Assembly: GCA_947643405.1 (NCBI GenBank)
Contig: CANRVY010000011.1
Span: 1-45,387, forward strand
DNA length: 45,387 bases
Direction: 5' to 3'
Origin: an uncultured Mycoplasmatota bacterium
GTDB taxonomy: Bacteria > Bacillota_I > Bacilli_A > RF39 > UBA660
This document shows, one piece after another, positions 15,994 to 24,151 of the stretch; the first letter of the stretch is position 1; each line of letters opens with the position of its first letter. Below the pieces are notes generated by a model. That model was not told where the DNA came from. It was given only the letters and a program-made list of their open reading frames with translations, and did not search any database. A program made the position numbers and the translations under genes.

Positions 15994-16637
15994 TTATTTG
16001 TCATTTTTTTTAATTTTGATCTAATTTTTTGTACTACATTATCTACTTTCTTCTTATTAATTCCTAACAATTTAGAGATTTCAATGTAAGTAAAACCATT
16101 TATTCTAAGTTCTAAGATTTGTCTTTCTTGATCATTTAGCTCCTGATAAATTAAAAGCTGTAATTCTTCTTCTTCTTCATTGTCAATCAACAGACGCTCT
16201 GGATTCATACTATTATCAGACAAAATAGAACTAATTTCAGTTTGTTCCTCTCCATTTATTTCTGTACTAATGGGAAGCGATTCATTTAATATCTTATGCT
16301 TCAATCTTTGAGCACCAATAATTGCAGATAAAATTTTACGTTCAATACACGTTTTAGCATATGTATAAAATAAAGCTCCATTTTTATCATCAAAATTATG
16401 AATCGCAAAACTAAGTCCTACCATTCCTTCTTGAATTAAATCCGAAAGTTCTATTCCAATTTTCCCTTTGGTATGATTATACATTCTCGTCGCAGTTGCA
16501 TTGATAAGTGGCTGATATTTTTTATACAATATTTCTCCAGCTTCCTCATTATGCTCTCCTATAAAAGACAACAACTCATAGTCATTAAAATCTCTGTACT
16601 CCACGTTCTCCCTACTTTCTTTGCTTAACCGCCTCAT
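15990..16637 (-). CDS. sigH: SigH-type RNA polymerase sigma factor
   Basis: 215 residues. Sigma-70 region 2 is clear (DLIQEGMVGLSFAIHNFD, then YAKTCIERKI) at about 65-110, and region 4 has a helix-turn-helix (FTYIEISKLLGINKKKV) at about 178-195. Length, two-region layout and position after rlmB match SigH/Spo0H, which in Firmicutes drives entry into sporulation or competence genes. It overlaps the end of rlmB by 26 bp, so it is co-expressed with the RNA-maturation genes, as in Bacillus-like gene order (mrnC-rlmB-...-sigH). Target promoters cannot be told from this window. Confidence 0.88.
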   Translation of the reverse strand: MRRLSKESRENVEYRDFNDYELLSFIGEHNEEAGEILYKKYQPLINATATRMYNHTKGKIGIELSDLIQEGMVGLSFAIHNFDDKNGALFYTYAKTCIERKILSAIIGAQRLKHKILNESLPISTEINGEEQTEISSILSDNSMNPERLLIDNEEEEELQLLIYQELNDQERQILELRINGFTYIEISKLLGINKKKVDNVVQKIRSKLKKMTNK

Positions 16638-17307
16638 ATATCATAATCCCTGCTGCTACTGAAGCATTTAAACTATTAATCTCACCATACATTGGAATAG
16701 AAGCAATAAAATCACAGCTTTCTTTTACCAATCGACTCATTCCACTTCCTTCATTTCCAATTACTATAGCAATTTTTCCATGATAATCTAATTTTTCAAA
16801 ATCTGTTCCTTCCATATCTGTTCCCACAATCCAAAATCCATGTTTTTTTAAATATTCAATCGTTTGTTTTAAATTTGTTACCATTGCAATCTTCATATTC
16901 TTTGCTGCTCCTGCACTCGTCTTTAAAACAGTTGCATTTACACTAACAGAACGATTTTTTGGAATTATAATTCCATCTACTCCCGCTGCCTCAGAAGTCC
17001 TTATAATTGCCCCCAAGTTATGTGGATCTTCTAGATGGTCTAATAAAATCAAAAATGGATTTTCTTTTCCTAACAATTCTTGTAGTTCACAATATTGATA
17101 ATCAGGAACTGATACAATTATACCTTGATGATTTCCATTTGCAAGTTTATCTAATTCTTTTTTTGGAAGAATTTCAGTATTAATTTTTAAATTCTGTATA
17201 GAAGATTCTATAAAATTGTCACGAAAATGCTCCGAAATATAAATTTTATCTATTTTTTCCTTTTTTTTCAAAATTTCTGTTACTACATTTTTTCCATATA
17301 CGTACAT
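16612..17307 (-). CDS. rlmB: 23S rRNA 2'-O-methyltransferase of the RlmB/TrmH (SpoU) family
   Basis: 231 residues. A short N-terminal substrate-binding domain is followed by the SPOUT knot with its three motifs: LDHLEDPHNLGAIIRTSEAAG (motif 1, split here around residues 92-112), VIGNEGSGMSR (motif 2) and SLNASVAAGIMIYEA (motif 3) near the C-terminus. RlmB methylates G2251-equivalent of 23S rRNA using SAM. RBS TTGGAGGAACAAGT before ATG 17307. It overlaps mrnC by 25 bp and sigH by 26 bp, so all three are coupled. Another SpoU-family gene is at 26805..27533. Confidence 0.9.
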   Translation of the reverse strand: MYVYGKNVVTEILKKKEKIDKIYISEHFRDNFIESSIQNLKINTEILPKKELDKLANGNHQGIIVSVPDYQYCELQELLGKENPFLILLDHLEDPHNLGAIIRTSEAAGVDGIIIPKNRSVSVNATVLKTSAGAAKNMKIAMVTNLKQTIEYLKKHGFWIVGTDMEGTDFEKLDYHGKIAIVIGNEGSGMSRLVKESCDFIASIPMYGEINSLNASVAAGIMIYEAVKQRK

Positions 17308-17684
17308 ACTTGTTCCTCCAATATTAAAATAATCATTTTATCCAAACGTTCAAAATTTTTTTCTAAATACCAAAACCCAATTAGAGCTTCTAGTGCTGTT
17401 GCATGTTTATAAGTTAAAATATCCGTATTTTTTGGATGTCTACTACCTTTATGATTTCTAGCACGACTCACAATAGCCAATTCTTCTTCAGTTAATAAAT
17501 TCTTTTCCATCCATTCTTTTAAATAATAAGCTTGTCCCTTAGCACTTACATATTTAATTGCTTCAGCTTGTAACTCTTTTACCTTAACAATTCCTTTTTC
17601 AATTAAAAACTTTCGAACATAGATTTCATAGATGCTATCTCCTAAATAAGCCAAAGCTAATATATTAAGCTCATTTGCTTTCAT
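17283..17684 (-). CDS. mrnC: Mini-ribonuclease III
   Basis: 133 residues, typical for MrnC, which is an RNase III catalytic domain without the double-stranded-RNA-binding domain. Catalytic acidic residues are seen in LAYLGDSIYE (about 11-20) and in ALEALIGFWY (near 98-107). The known role is maturation of 23S rRNA ends. RBS GAGGAATTGA before ATG 17684. It overlaps rbgA upstream by 14 bp and rlmB downstream by 25 bp, giving a compact ribosome-maturation operon. Confidence 0.92.
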   Translation of the reverse strand: MKANELNILALAYLGDSIYEIYVRKFLIEKGIVKVKELQAEAIKYVSAKGQAYYLKEWMEKNLLTEEELAIVSRARNHKGSRHPKNTDILTYKHATALEALIGFWYLEKNFERLDKMIILILEEQVCTYMEKM

Positions 17685-18555
17685 TCAATTCCTCAATTCT
17701 ATCAAATGTAATATTTTTTATAATTCCATTTTTTACATCATTCATAATAATGGCAATAACTTTATCATAATCTATTTCTCCACCTTTTACAAGGCAGCCT
17801 CTTCTTTTTCCAATAAATTCCATTGTTTCTATTACATCTTCATCTACTTTTTCTATTCCATAACGTTCTTTTAATATATTTGGATAGTAATTTTCAAGTG
17901 TCCTTAAAATATATTCAGTTACATCAAAAAGAGGAAGGATTTCTTCTTTTATGGCAGTTAAACTAGCCAAATTATAAGCGACATTCCCAATATCAATTTT
18001 AGGCCATAGTATCCCTGGACTATCTAAAAGTTCAACGGTATCACTAATACGAATCCAATTTAATTCTTTTGTCACACCTGGGCGGTTTCCTGTTCCAACA
18101 ACATTTTTACCAACAAGACGATTAATAAGTGTTGACTTTCCTACATTTGGAATTCCCACTACCAATGCTCTGGCACGCTTTCTTAATAACCCTTTTTCTT
18201 TTAATTTTTTCCATTTTTCCTCTAGCAAGTTTTCTGTTAATTGAAGAATCTGTTTCTTTCCAAATTGATGTTCAATATCCATTGCAATAACATGATAGTT
18301 CTGGTTTTCATAATATGTTATCCACTTTTTGGTTTCTAGCTTATCACATAAATCATATTTTGTCATAATCATAATCTTTGGCTTATTTTTAATAATATCA
18401 TCTAAATCTCTAATTTTAGAAGAATATGGCATTCTTGCATCTACTACTTCATATACAATATCAATCTGTTCTAAATTTTCTCTGATTAGTCTTTTTGTTT
18501 TTGCCATATGCCCTGGATACCAGTTGATTGTCGTATTTTGTCGATTATTTTCCAT
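17671..18555 (-). CDS. rbgA: Ribosome biogenesis GTPase RbgA (YlqF)
   Basis: 294 residues. The GTPase motifs are in the circularly permuted order of the YlqF/YawG family: G4 TKYDL near residue 61, then G1 GIPNVGKSTLINRLV near residue 134, then G3 DSPGILWP near residue 178. N-terminal INWYPGHMAKTKR is diagnostic. RbgA acts in late 50S assembly. RBS AAGGAAGTGAAATAA before ATG 18555, five bp after the CYTH gene. In Bacillus it follows rplS directly; here a ~6-kb accessory block separates them. Confidence 0.95.
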   Translation of the reverse strand: MENNRQNTTINWYPGHMAKTKRLIRENLEQIDIVYEVVDARMPYSSKIRDLDDIIKNKPKIMIMTKYDLCDKLETKKWITYYENQNYHVIAMDIEHQFGKKQILQLTENLLEEKWKKLKEKGLLRKRARALVVGIPNVGKSTLINRLVGKNVVGTGNRPGVTKELNWIRISDTVELLDSPGILWPKIDIGNVAYNLASLTAIKEEILPLFDVTEYILRTLENYYPNILKERYGIEKVDEDVIETMEFIGKRRGCLVKGGEIDYDKVIAIIMNDVKNGIIKNITFDRIEELNESK

Positions 18556-18560
18556 TTATT

Positions 18561-19025
18561 TCACTTCCTTATATACTTATTTAATTCTAATAAAAATTCT
18601 TGCTCTGTTAATTTACTTAAATACTTATCAAATGCTAATGGAGAATTAGTAATTTCTTCTTTCATCCAACTTTCCATATTGTAACTGTTCATTTCATCAA
18701 TAGAATTAAACTTTACCTCTACCCTAATTAATCCTTCATATTTATCTAAATACTTTTTTATAAAAATTCTATCATCATCCAAATATAAATAACTATCTCT
18801 TATAATTTTTGAATAAGCCTCTTTTTTCAATTCATTAAATTCTTCTTTAGAAATATTTGTTTTTTCTATAACAACATTATCTTTGTCTAAAATTTCTTTT
18901 TCAAACACATTTCTTTTACTTTGTATTCTTAAATTGTCATTTATATAATATCTTTCATACCTAATAGGATTATTAATATTTACTCCATCCAATGATTGAA
19001 TAATAAATCTTCTAGTTAATCTCAT
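18561..19025 (-). CDS. CYTH-domain-like protein
   Basis: About 154 residues from ATG 19025. That start is preferred because GGGAGAGA sits at the right distance in front of it; an in-frame ATG at 19040 has no RBS. The sequence RYERYYINDNLRIQSK, then KEEFNELK, then RDSYLYLDDDRIFIKKY and RVEVKF has alternating charged beta strands, as in CYTH (triphosphate tunnel) domains that bind inorganic or thiamine triphosphate. The classical ExExK start is not clean (YERYY instead), so catalytic activity is doubtful. Five bp before rbgA; probably co-transcribed. Assignment is moderate. Confidence 0.65.
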   Translation of the reverse strand: MRLTRRFIIQSLDGVNINNPIRYERYYINDNLRIQSKRNVFEKEILDKDNVVIEKTNISKEEFNELKKEAYSKIIRDSYLYLDDDRIFIKKYLDKYEGLIRVEVKFNSIDEMNSYNMESWMKEEITNSPLAFDKYLSKLTEQEFLLELNKYIRK

Positions 19026-19164
19026 AATATTCTCTCCCATCTTATCTATTAAACATTCTAAAACTCTAATTAAACAATCACTTGCAGTCCTATCAACATC
19101 AAAAAAATTGATTCTAACTAATCTCCGAACTTACATTTGTACCATATTTATGCTTCCTATATTA

Positions 19165-19770
19165 TCACTTCTTTTTGATAGACTCATTTAAAGATAAATA
19201 TCTTTCTTTAGTCAATACATAAAAATAATTTTCTACTAGTTCATCTAAATATGTATACTGAACCAATTTGGTTCCTTCTTGTTTTTCAAATCCCAGTTTT
19301 TCCATGATTTTCCATGATGCTGGATTACAAATTGCTGCACTTGTTACTATTTGTTCAATTTCACACTCTAAAAACATGAAATCTATCATTGCTTTTGCTG
19401 CCTCTGTGCCATAAGCTTTTCTTTGAAAGTTAGGATCAATAATCCATCCTACTCCTCGTATATTTGCATCGTTAATAGTTTCATCTTCATCATGAGCTTC
19501 ATGACAAGATAATCTGCCAATACATTCACCAGTAGTTTTTAAAAAAATGCTCCATTTAAACACATCGTTATCAACTGCATGCTCAATATTCTCTTCATAA
19601 AATATTTTTTGCATGTTCCAATCTTTTAATTTTTCTCTAAATTTTGGTGATACTACCAGAAAATATCTATTAACATCTGGATTCATTAGTATTTTCTATA
19701 ATTTTTTTTGTTCATTCATCGTTTGAGCTCTTAAAACTAATCTATCAGTCTCTATTCCTAAAAATTTCAT
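19165..19770 (-). pseudogene. GNAT acetyltransferase (RimJ/RimL-like) interrupted by an in-frame amber codon
   Basis: The intact reading frame would begin at ATG 19770, which has a strong RBS (GAAGGAAAG) and encodes a typical family N-terminus (MKFLGIETDRLVLRAQ). Codon 25 is TAG (19696-19698). Four codons later an ATG (19686) continues the same frame for 173 residues with the rest of the domain: GRLSCHEAHD, GVGWIIDPNFQRKAYGTEAAKAM (acetyl-CoA pyrophosphate-binding loop) and NPASWKIMEKLGFEKQEG. TAG is a normal stop elsewhere in the window, so this is either a recent nonsense mutation, a sequencing error, or reinitiation at 19686. The first beta strand would be lost in the short form. Confidence 0.75.
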
Positions 19771-19797
19771 TCTTACACTTTCCTTCTCATACTGTCC

Positions 19798-20568
19798 TTA
19801 CTCTTCATCAACAAAACTTATTGTATACTCAAAAGCTTTCGATATTTCTTCAAATAAAGAGTGAGATGCATCTAAATAAATATTCTTTATATTGTTTTTC
19901 TTGCAAAAATCATCATTATATTTAGTATCAAGAATAATATCTTGTGAACCAGATAAACATAAAATTTTATCACTAAATTTTTCAAAAGATTCTGGAACAA
20001 AATTTTGACACTCATTTATCATTTCCATTCCAAAACGAAAATTTTTAGCACCAACAATTGCAAATCCTTTTTCTTTTAATTCTCCATTTTCATATGCTTT
20101 TACAATATCTTTTCCAAATATAGAATCTTTATTTAAGAAACAACCTTCCAATGGATATAAACATGGACTATACAAAACTATTTTTTTAGGGACTACTTCA
20201 TCATTTGATAAATAATAGCTAAGTACTGCTGCACCATAAGAAAAAGCTAAAAAACTTATATTTTTCTTATCTGGAACTTCATGTTCTATAACTTTTGCCA
20301 GTTCAGAAGCACTTTTAGAAAGAGTAACTTCATAATCAAACCCTTCACTATTTCCATGTCCTGACATATCAAATAAAACAACCTTATAATTTTTTTCCAT
20401 CAATTGAATCGCTAATTTCTGAAAATAATTATCTTCTATAGTTCTTCCTTTTCTACATCCTGTAATGCCATGACAAAATATAATTGTAGATCTTATTATG
20501 TTTGGTGTATATGTTTCTACAAATAATTTTTCATTTTTACCATTCAAAATTGTGAACTCTTTTTTCAT
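19798..20568 (-). CDS. Alpha/beta hydrolase
   Basis: 256 residues with the alpha/beta-hydrolase order: oxyanion region FCHGITGCRKG (about 31-41), DMSGHGNSEG (67-76), nucleophile elbow AFSYGAA with Ser110 (first residue Ala instead of Gly), acid Asp210 in GSQDIILD, and His236 in DASHSLFE. No signal peptide, so cytoplasmic. Serine esterase or acyl-hydrolase chemistry is likely; the substrate is not visible. RBS GAGGAGATAGAAGCTT before ATG 20568. It lies between the HD gene and the broken acetyltransferase, probably one operon. Confidence 0.85.
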   Translation of the reverse strand: MKKEFTILNGKNEKLFVETYTPNIIRSTIIFCHGITGCRKGRTIEDNYFQKLAIQLMEKNYKVVLFDMSGHGNSEGFDYEVTLSKSASELAKVIEHEVPDKKNISFLAFSYGAAVLSYYLSNDEVVPKKIVLYSPCLYPLEGCFLNKDSIFGKDIVKAYENGELKEKGFAIVGAKNFRFGMEMINECQNFVPESFEKFSDKILCLSGSQDIILDTKYNDDFCKKNNIKNIYLDASHSLFEEISKAFEYTISFVDEE

Positions 20569-20609
20569 AAGCTTCTATCTCCTCTTTTTACTTTCCCTAA
20601 AAATGAATT

Positions 20610-21173
20610 TCATTTTAATTTTTGCTTTAATAATTGCTTTTTTTGCAGCCTATAACGATCTAATAAATAGTGGAACTCTGGATTTTGTGCTAATAAATCA
20701 CTTTGCTTTAATTCAAACAGCATACAAATTTCGAATTCATCAAACTCATCAAGAACCTCTTCTATTTCTTTTTCACTAAGTTTATCAAATTGTAAATCAT
20801 GATAAAAAATTAATTTAGCAACCCTTTCACTAAGTTCTTTTTCTAAATGATATTTTTCCGCAAACTCTAAAAATATTTCTTGTGACTTTTTCCAGTGATT
20901 ATAAAAATGTCCTACCCCATTTTCATCTTCTGTATAGGTATATGGCTTTCCCACATCATGAAATAGTGCTGTTAACCTAATTATCAAATTGTTAGAAACC
21001 CCATCAATAACATGAAGAATATGCTCATACACATCATAAATATGCCAATGGTTATTTTGCTCAAATCCTTTACAGAACTGTAAACTTGGAACCAAAGAAA
21101 ATATATATTCTTCATTTTCTTTTATTAATAGACTTGGCTTTTCTGATATTAAGATATCAAACAATCTTTCCAT
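20610..21173 (-). CDS. HD-domain phosphohydrolase
   Basis: 187 residues. Metal-binding HD motif LFHDVGKPYTYTEDENG (about 70-86, His72-Asp73), an upstream His near 51, a further conserved His in HFYNHW near 92-97, and FYHDLQF near 127-133. The arrangement is most like the HD domain found in CCA-adding enzymes and small dNTP or nucleotide phosphohydrolases, but without the nucleotidyltransferase part. RBS AAAGGGGTTATATT before ATG 21173. It follows the NDT-like gene by ~33 bp, a possible link to nucleotide metabolism. Substrate unknown. Confidence 0.82.
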   Translation of the reverse strand: MERLFDILISEKPSLLIKENEEYIFSLVPSLQFCKGFEQNNHWHIYDVYEHILHVIDGVSNNLIIRLTALFHDVGKPYTYTEDENGVGHFYNHWKKSQEIFLEFAEKYHLEKELSERVAKLIFYHDLQFDKLSEKEIEEVLDEFDEFEICMLFELKQSDLLAQNPEFHYLLDRYRLQKKQLLKQKLK

Positions 21174-21206
21174 AATATAACCCCTTTAAAATTATTTTAT
21201 ATTTCA

Positions 21207-21617
21207 TTAACCTATCAAATCAAGATTTTCATTGATAACGATAGAATTAAATCCAGAATGTTCATCATATAACATTCCTTCTGGAATATCGTGATATAAA
21301 TAAATTTTCTTATTATTTTTAAAAGCTTCATAAATTTCAATAAATGTTGCCCCACCAATACAATTTTTGATACCACGTTTTTCGTAGTTTAAACACAATA
21401 CTGCATCCACACTTTTAATTTTGTCTTCGCTCATTTTAAAAAGCTTTTTTTCTAATTCAACATGTGCTTCATGTCCTTGCTCTAAAATTTCTTTTTCTAA
21501 GGTTGGATTTTCATAAGTATTTGGCATCACTAATTCAAATCCTTTTTTCTCCAAATATTCTTTGATTGGTGGAATTCTATCATAAAATGATGCACTTGAT
21601 ATAATAAATACTTTCAT
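21207..21617 (-). CDS. Nucleoside 2-deoxyribosyltransferase-like / Rossmann-type small protein
   Basis: 136 residues. A beta strand MKVFIISSASFYD, a middle helical region with Glu-rich segments, a Asp-containing strand (KSVDAVLCLNYEK) and GGATFIEIYEAFKNNKKIYLY near residues 91-111 recall the layout of nucleoside 2-deoxyribosyltransferase-like proteins, where a Glu in such a helix can be catalytic. The match is by fold pattern only. Start ATG 21617 lies nine bp after the 538-residue gene's stop. With the HD protein downstream it could form a nucleotide-related module. Confidence 0.6.
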   Translation of the reverse strand: MKVFIISSASFYDRIPPIKEYLEKKGFELVMPNTYENPTLEKEILEQGHEAHVELEKKLFKMSEDKIKSVDAVLCLNYEKRGIKNCIGGATFIEIYEAFKNNKKIYLYHDIPEGMLYDEHSGFNSIVINENLDLIG

Positions 21618-21626
21618 AACTTCCGC

Positions 21627-23243
21627 CTATGACTGCCTTTTCATCTCTTCCATCTGCTTTACTTTAACTTTGTTTTTTTCTTCTGCTTTCTCTAGTTGCT
21701 TTTCCATTTCCTCTATCTGTTTTTGCTTTTCAAGAAGCTTTAATTCCATTGCTTCTAATTTAGTTCTCATTTCATCATATTCCTGAAATGAAACTTTCCC
21801 ATAAAATTCTCTTTCTATATCTTCTTTTAAACCTTTAACTTGAGTTAATGAATCTATCACCATATTATTAAGTTGTTTTAAAGCCATTTGCTCACCATAT
21901 ATTGCTTTTGCAAAGTCTTTCCACTCAATATAAACATGTGCCTCTTTAGTAGGTTTAAGACTGTTTCGAATTCCACGAATACTATTACCAATGAGTGTAA
22001 GCCCTAACGCAGTTCCAAAAATTCGTTTTTTTGAAAACGGAATCGTAAATATTCCTAGCGCAAAAGTTAAAACATGCTCTAATAAACGATGAATTCCTCT
22101 AAAATGATATTCTATTCTTCTAGTAACATCTACTTTCCCAATCTTTTCATTTAATCTTTTCAAATAATTTTTTTGTCTTTCTAATTCTGCTTTAATTATA
22201 ATTTCTGCTTCTTTACTTAACTCCAGTTTTGAACGATAAAGTTTCAATTTTGAATTTTTCTCTTCTTCTAATTTTTTATTTTCTTTTTTTGTTGCTGGTG
22301 CTTTGTTTCCAATATCTGCTTTTTTACCAGTTGATATATTACGATTGACTGTTTCACCATTATTTTTTACTTTATCAGATTTATTTGTTTCTTTACTTTG
22401 AAGACTCCTTTGAAGTAATGCTGGAAAGGCAATTAAAGTTCCACCTGCTACAGTTGCAACTACTACACCAGTTTTTAAAGAAGCCTGATTAGTAGAAGGC
22501 AATTCTTTAGTTGGAGTCTCAATTCTTTCATGTGAATGATTCTTTTGATTTTCTAAAGGACTTGGGTTTTCATTTTTTGATTTTATATTCTCTTTTGTAT
22601 TCAATACAGTAAAATTTTTTAACGCCTTTTCTACACGTTCAAGTTCTTGCTTACAAATAATTTCTGTTTCTTCTAAAACTCTAACATTATCTTGAATCGT
22701 TCTTTTCTTATTGATATTCCTCGCTAAAGTGGCATTGAGTCGCTTAGGATCTTTTTTAGCAATTGTTTGATACTCTATTTGTAGCATTTCTATTCTATGT
22801 AAGTCTTGCTCCAACTTTTTCTTTTTCTTTTCCAAATCTTCTAGGGCAGATAGCTTCATGTCTTGCTTTGCTTTTGCAACTACAACTGTAGTTTCCGTTT
22901 CTATTTGTGCTAATTTTTTTTCTAATTGAACTTCTTCGCCTATTCCAGCTTTTGACTTTTCTTCAATTATCTCGATTACTCGATCAGGTTTCTTTCCAAC
23001 TGGTGATAATTGAACTACAATTCCTTCTTTTTTCTGTAATATAGCAGGCGCCTTAGAAAGCTTCCATCGCCTTCTATCCTTTACACCAACTACTTCTTCA
23101 ATTACTTTCTTTTGTGATTCTAGCAATTGTTTTCTTTTCAATAATTGAGCTTCTTTTCTCTTCTTTCGTTTTTCTCTCCATATTCGAATTAACCAAAATT
23201 GATACACTCGATTTTTTACTGATCCTTTTGCCCCAAACATCAT
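21627..23243 (-). CDS. Large basic coiled-coil membrane protein of unknown function
   Basis: 538 residues. The N-terminal ~55 are strongly basic (WREKRKKRKEAQLLKRK). Coiled coil runs at about 115-225, then a Ser/Asn-rich linker, a hydrophobic segment near 258-275, a second coiled coil (about 320-375), two more hydrophobic stretches near 389-420, and a final long coiled coil (about 480-535). It is thus membrane-associated with cytoplasmic rods. Promoter with TGC-TATAAT (23258-23266) lies just upstream; RBS GGTGATGG. First gene of the accessory operon that continues to the acetyltransferase. No known family recognised; a structural or envelope-organising role is only a guess. Confidence 0.8.
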   Translation of the reverse strand: MMFGAKGSVKNRVYQFWLIRIWREKRKKRKEAQLLKRKQLLESQKKVIEEVVGVKDRRRWKLSKAPAILQKKEGIVVQLSPVGKKPDRVIEIIEEKSKAGIGEEVQLEKKLAQIETETTVVVAKAKQDMKLSALEDLEKKKKKLEQDLHRIEMLQIEYQTIAKKDPKRLNATLARNINKKRTIQDNVRVLEETEIICKQELERVEKALKNFTVLNTKENIKSKNENPSPLENQKNHSHERIETPTKELPSTNQASLKTGVVVATVAGGTLIAFPALLQRSLQSKETNKSDKVKNNGETVNRNISTGKKADIGNKAPATKKENKKLEEEKNSKLKLYRSKLELSKEAEIIIKAELERQKNYLKRLNEKIGKVDVTRRIEYHFRGIHRLLEHVLTFALGIFTIPFSKKRIFGTALGLTLIGNSIRGIRNSLKPTKEAHVYIEWKDFAKAIYGEQMALKQLNNMVIDSLTQVKGLKEDIEREFYGKVSFQEYDEMRTKLEAMELKLLEKQKQIEEMEKQLEKAEEKNKVKVKQMEEMKRQS

Positions 23244-23257
23244 CCATCACCGCATTT

Positions 23258-23266
23258 ATTATAGCA
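23258..23266 (-). promoter_or_regulatory. Extended -10 of the 538-residue protein operon
   Basis: TGC-TATAAT on the minus strand, 14 bp before ATG 23243; no clear -35. Confidence 0.55.
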
Positions 23267-23320
23267 TGTATCTTATCATGAAGTAAATTGATTAAAGATT
23301 TTATTTAAACCATTATACAT

Positions 23321-23347
23321 AAAAAAAGAGATTTATCCTCTCCTTTG
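23321..23347 (-). terminator. Terminator of 23333..24082
   Basis: Minus-strand AAAGGAGAG paired with CUCUUUUUU through two G-U pairs, ending in a U-run; overlaps the stop. Weak but well placed. Confidence 0.45.
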
Positions 23348-24082
23348 TTTTGCTACTGCTAATCTTATTAGCAAGCACTTTTCTGGTCCAAGCTCATCGC
23401 TACCTAATTTGCTTTCTTCACTTTCTAGTTCATATCCATATACTTCATTTAATGGTATCGGTTTCATTATTTTTTGATATATTTCTTCATCTATACATAC
23501 ATTATGAGAGAAATCAAGAATTTTACCATCTTTTTTCACATAACTATGATAGTGTTTCCTACCAAATTGATGTGGCATCAAGCAAGTTACTGCTTGATAT
23601 TCCTCATTTTCTTTTATAAATCTTTCTGCTGCATCATGACAAAAACCATAATACCCTCTTCTACTTGCAAATTCAAAAGCCTTCATATCTTCTCTATATT
23701 CTGTAAGTGGAGTTGTAACAATGGTACCTTCCTTCGTTTCTAATACATAACTATCCTGTAGTTTTTTTAAAGCTTCTATAGAATAAAAGCAAGTCCAGTT
23801 ATTAGAATGCATGACTGACATATTATTTCGTAGTAATGAATCAATCGTAGCAAATATGCTTTGAAGTTCTGCAGAATAACTATAGTTTAATTTTGCTAAG
23901 AAAGGCCATAAAAGATCTCCATATCCTGAAGAAATGATAATATAAAGTTTAGAAAGTGAATCATATCCAGGCATAAAACAAGACCCATAACATTTTTCAA
24001 AAGATTGTATAACTTTATCAGCAGTCTTGAGTACCTCTGCATGACCACTTTTAATAGAATTGTAAAGCCGATAAGCCTCCAT
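23333..24082 (-). CDS. Uncharacterised protein with possible Cys-His-Asp (transglutaminase/papain-like) triad
   Basis: 249 residues, no signal peptide. The N-terminal half is helical and unfamiliar. The C-terminal half holds YGFCHDAAERFI with Cys148, HYHSYVKKDGKILDFSHN with His179 and Asp190, spaced and ordered as in transglutaminase-like or other papain-fold enzymes (Cys at a helix start, His and Asp on neighbouring strands). This is inference from spacing. The leader is unusual: a 7-bp hairpin hides the RBS (24083-24109). Monocistronic between lepB and the coiled-coil protein. Confidence 0.7.
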   Translation of the reverse strand: MEAYRLYNSIKSGHAEVLKTADKVIQSFEKCYGSCFMPGYDSLSKLYIIISSGYGDLLWPFLAKLNYSYSAELQSIFATIDSLLRNNMSVMHSNNWTCFYSIEALKKLQDSYVLETKEGTIVTTPLTEYREDMKAFEFASRRGYYGFCHDAAERFIKENEEYQAVTCLMPHQFGRKHYHSYVKKDGKILDFSHNVCIDEEIYQKIMKPIPLNEVYGYELESEESKLGSDELGPEKCLLIRLAVAKQRRG

Positions 24083-24109
24083 AAAAAATCCCCCTTTTTT
24101 CTAAGGAGG
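24083..24109 (-). promoter_or_regulatory. Hairpin covering the RBS of 23333..24082, followed by U6
   Basis: Minus-strand CCUCCUU-AGAAAA-AAGGGGG then A and six U before ATG 24082. The 3' arm is the ribosome binding site; the whole also has the form of an intrinsic terminator and could end lepB transcripts. Confidence 0.55.
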
Positions 24110-24110
24110 T

Positions 24111-24139
24111 ATTCTATCATAAAACTATTTCAAACGCAA
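24111..24139 (-). promoter_or_regulatory. Promoter of 23333..24082
   Basis: Minus-strand TTGCGT (24134-24139), 17 bp, TAGAAT (24111-24116) with TGA in front. Confidence 0.6.
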
Positions 24140-24151
24140 ATTAAGTTTTAA

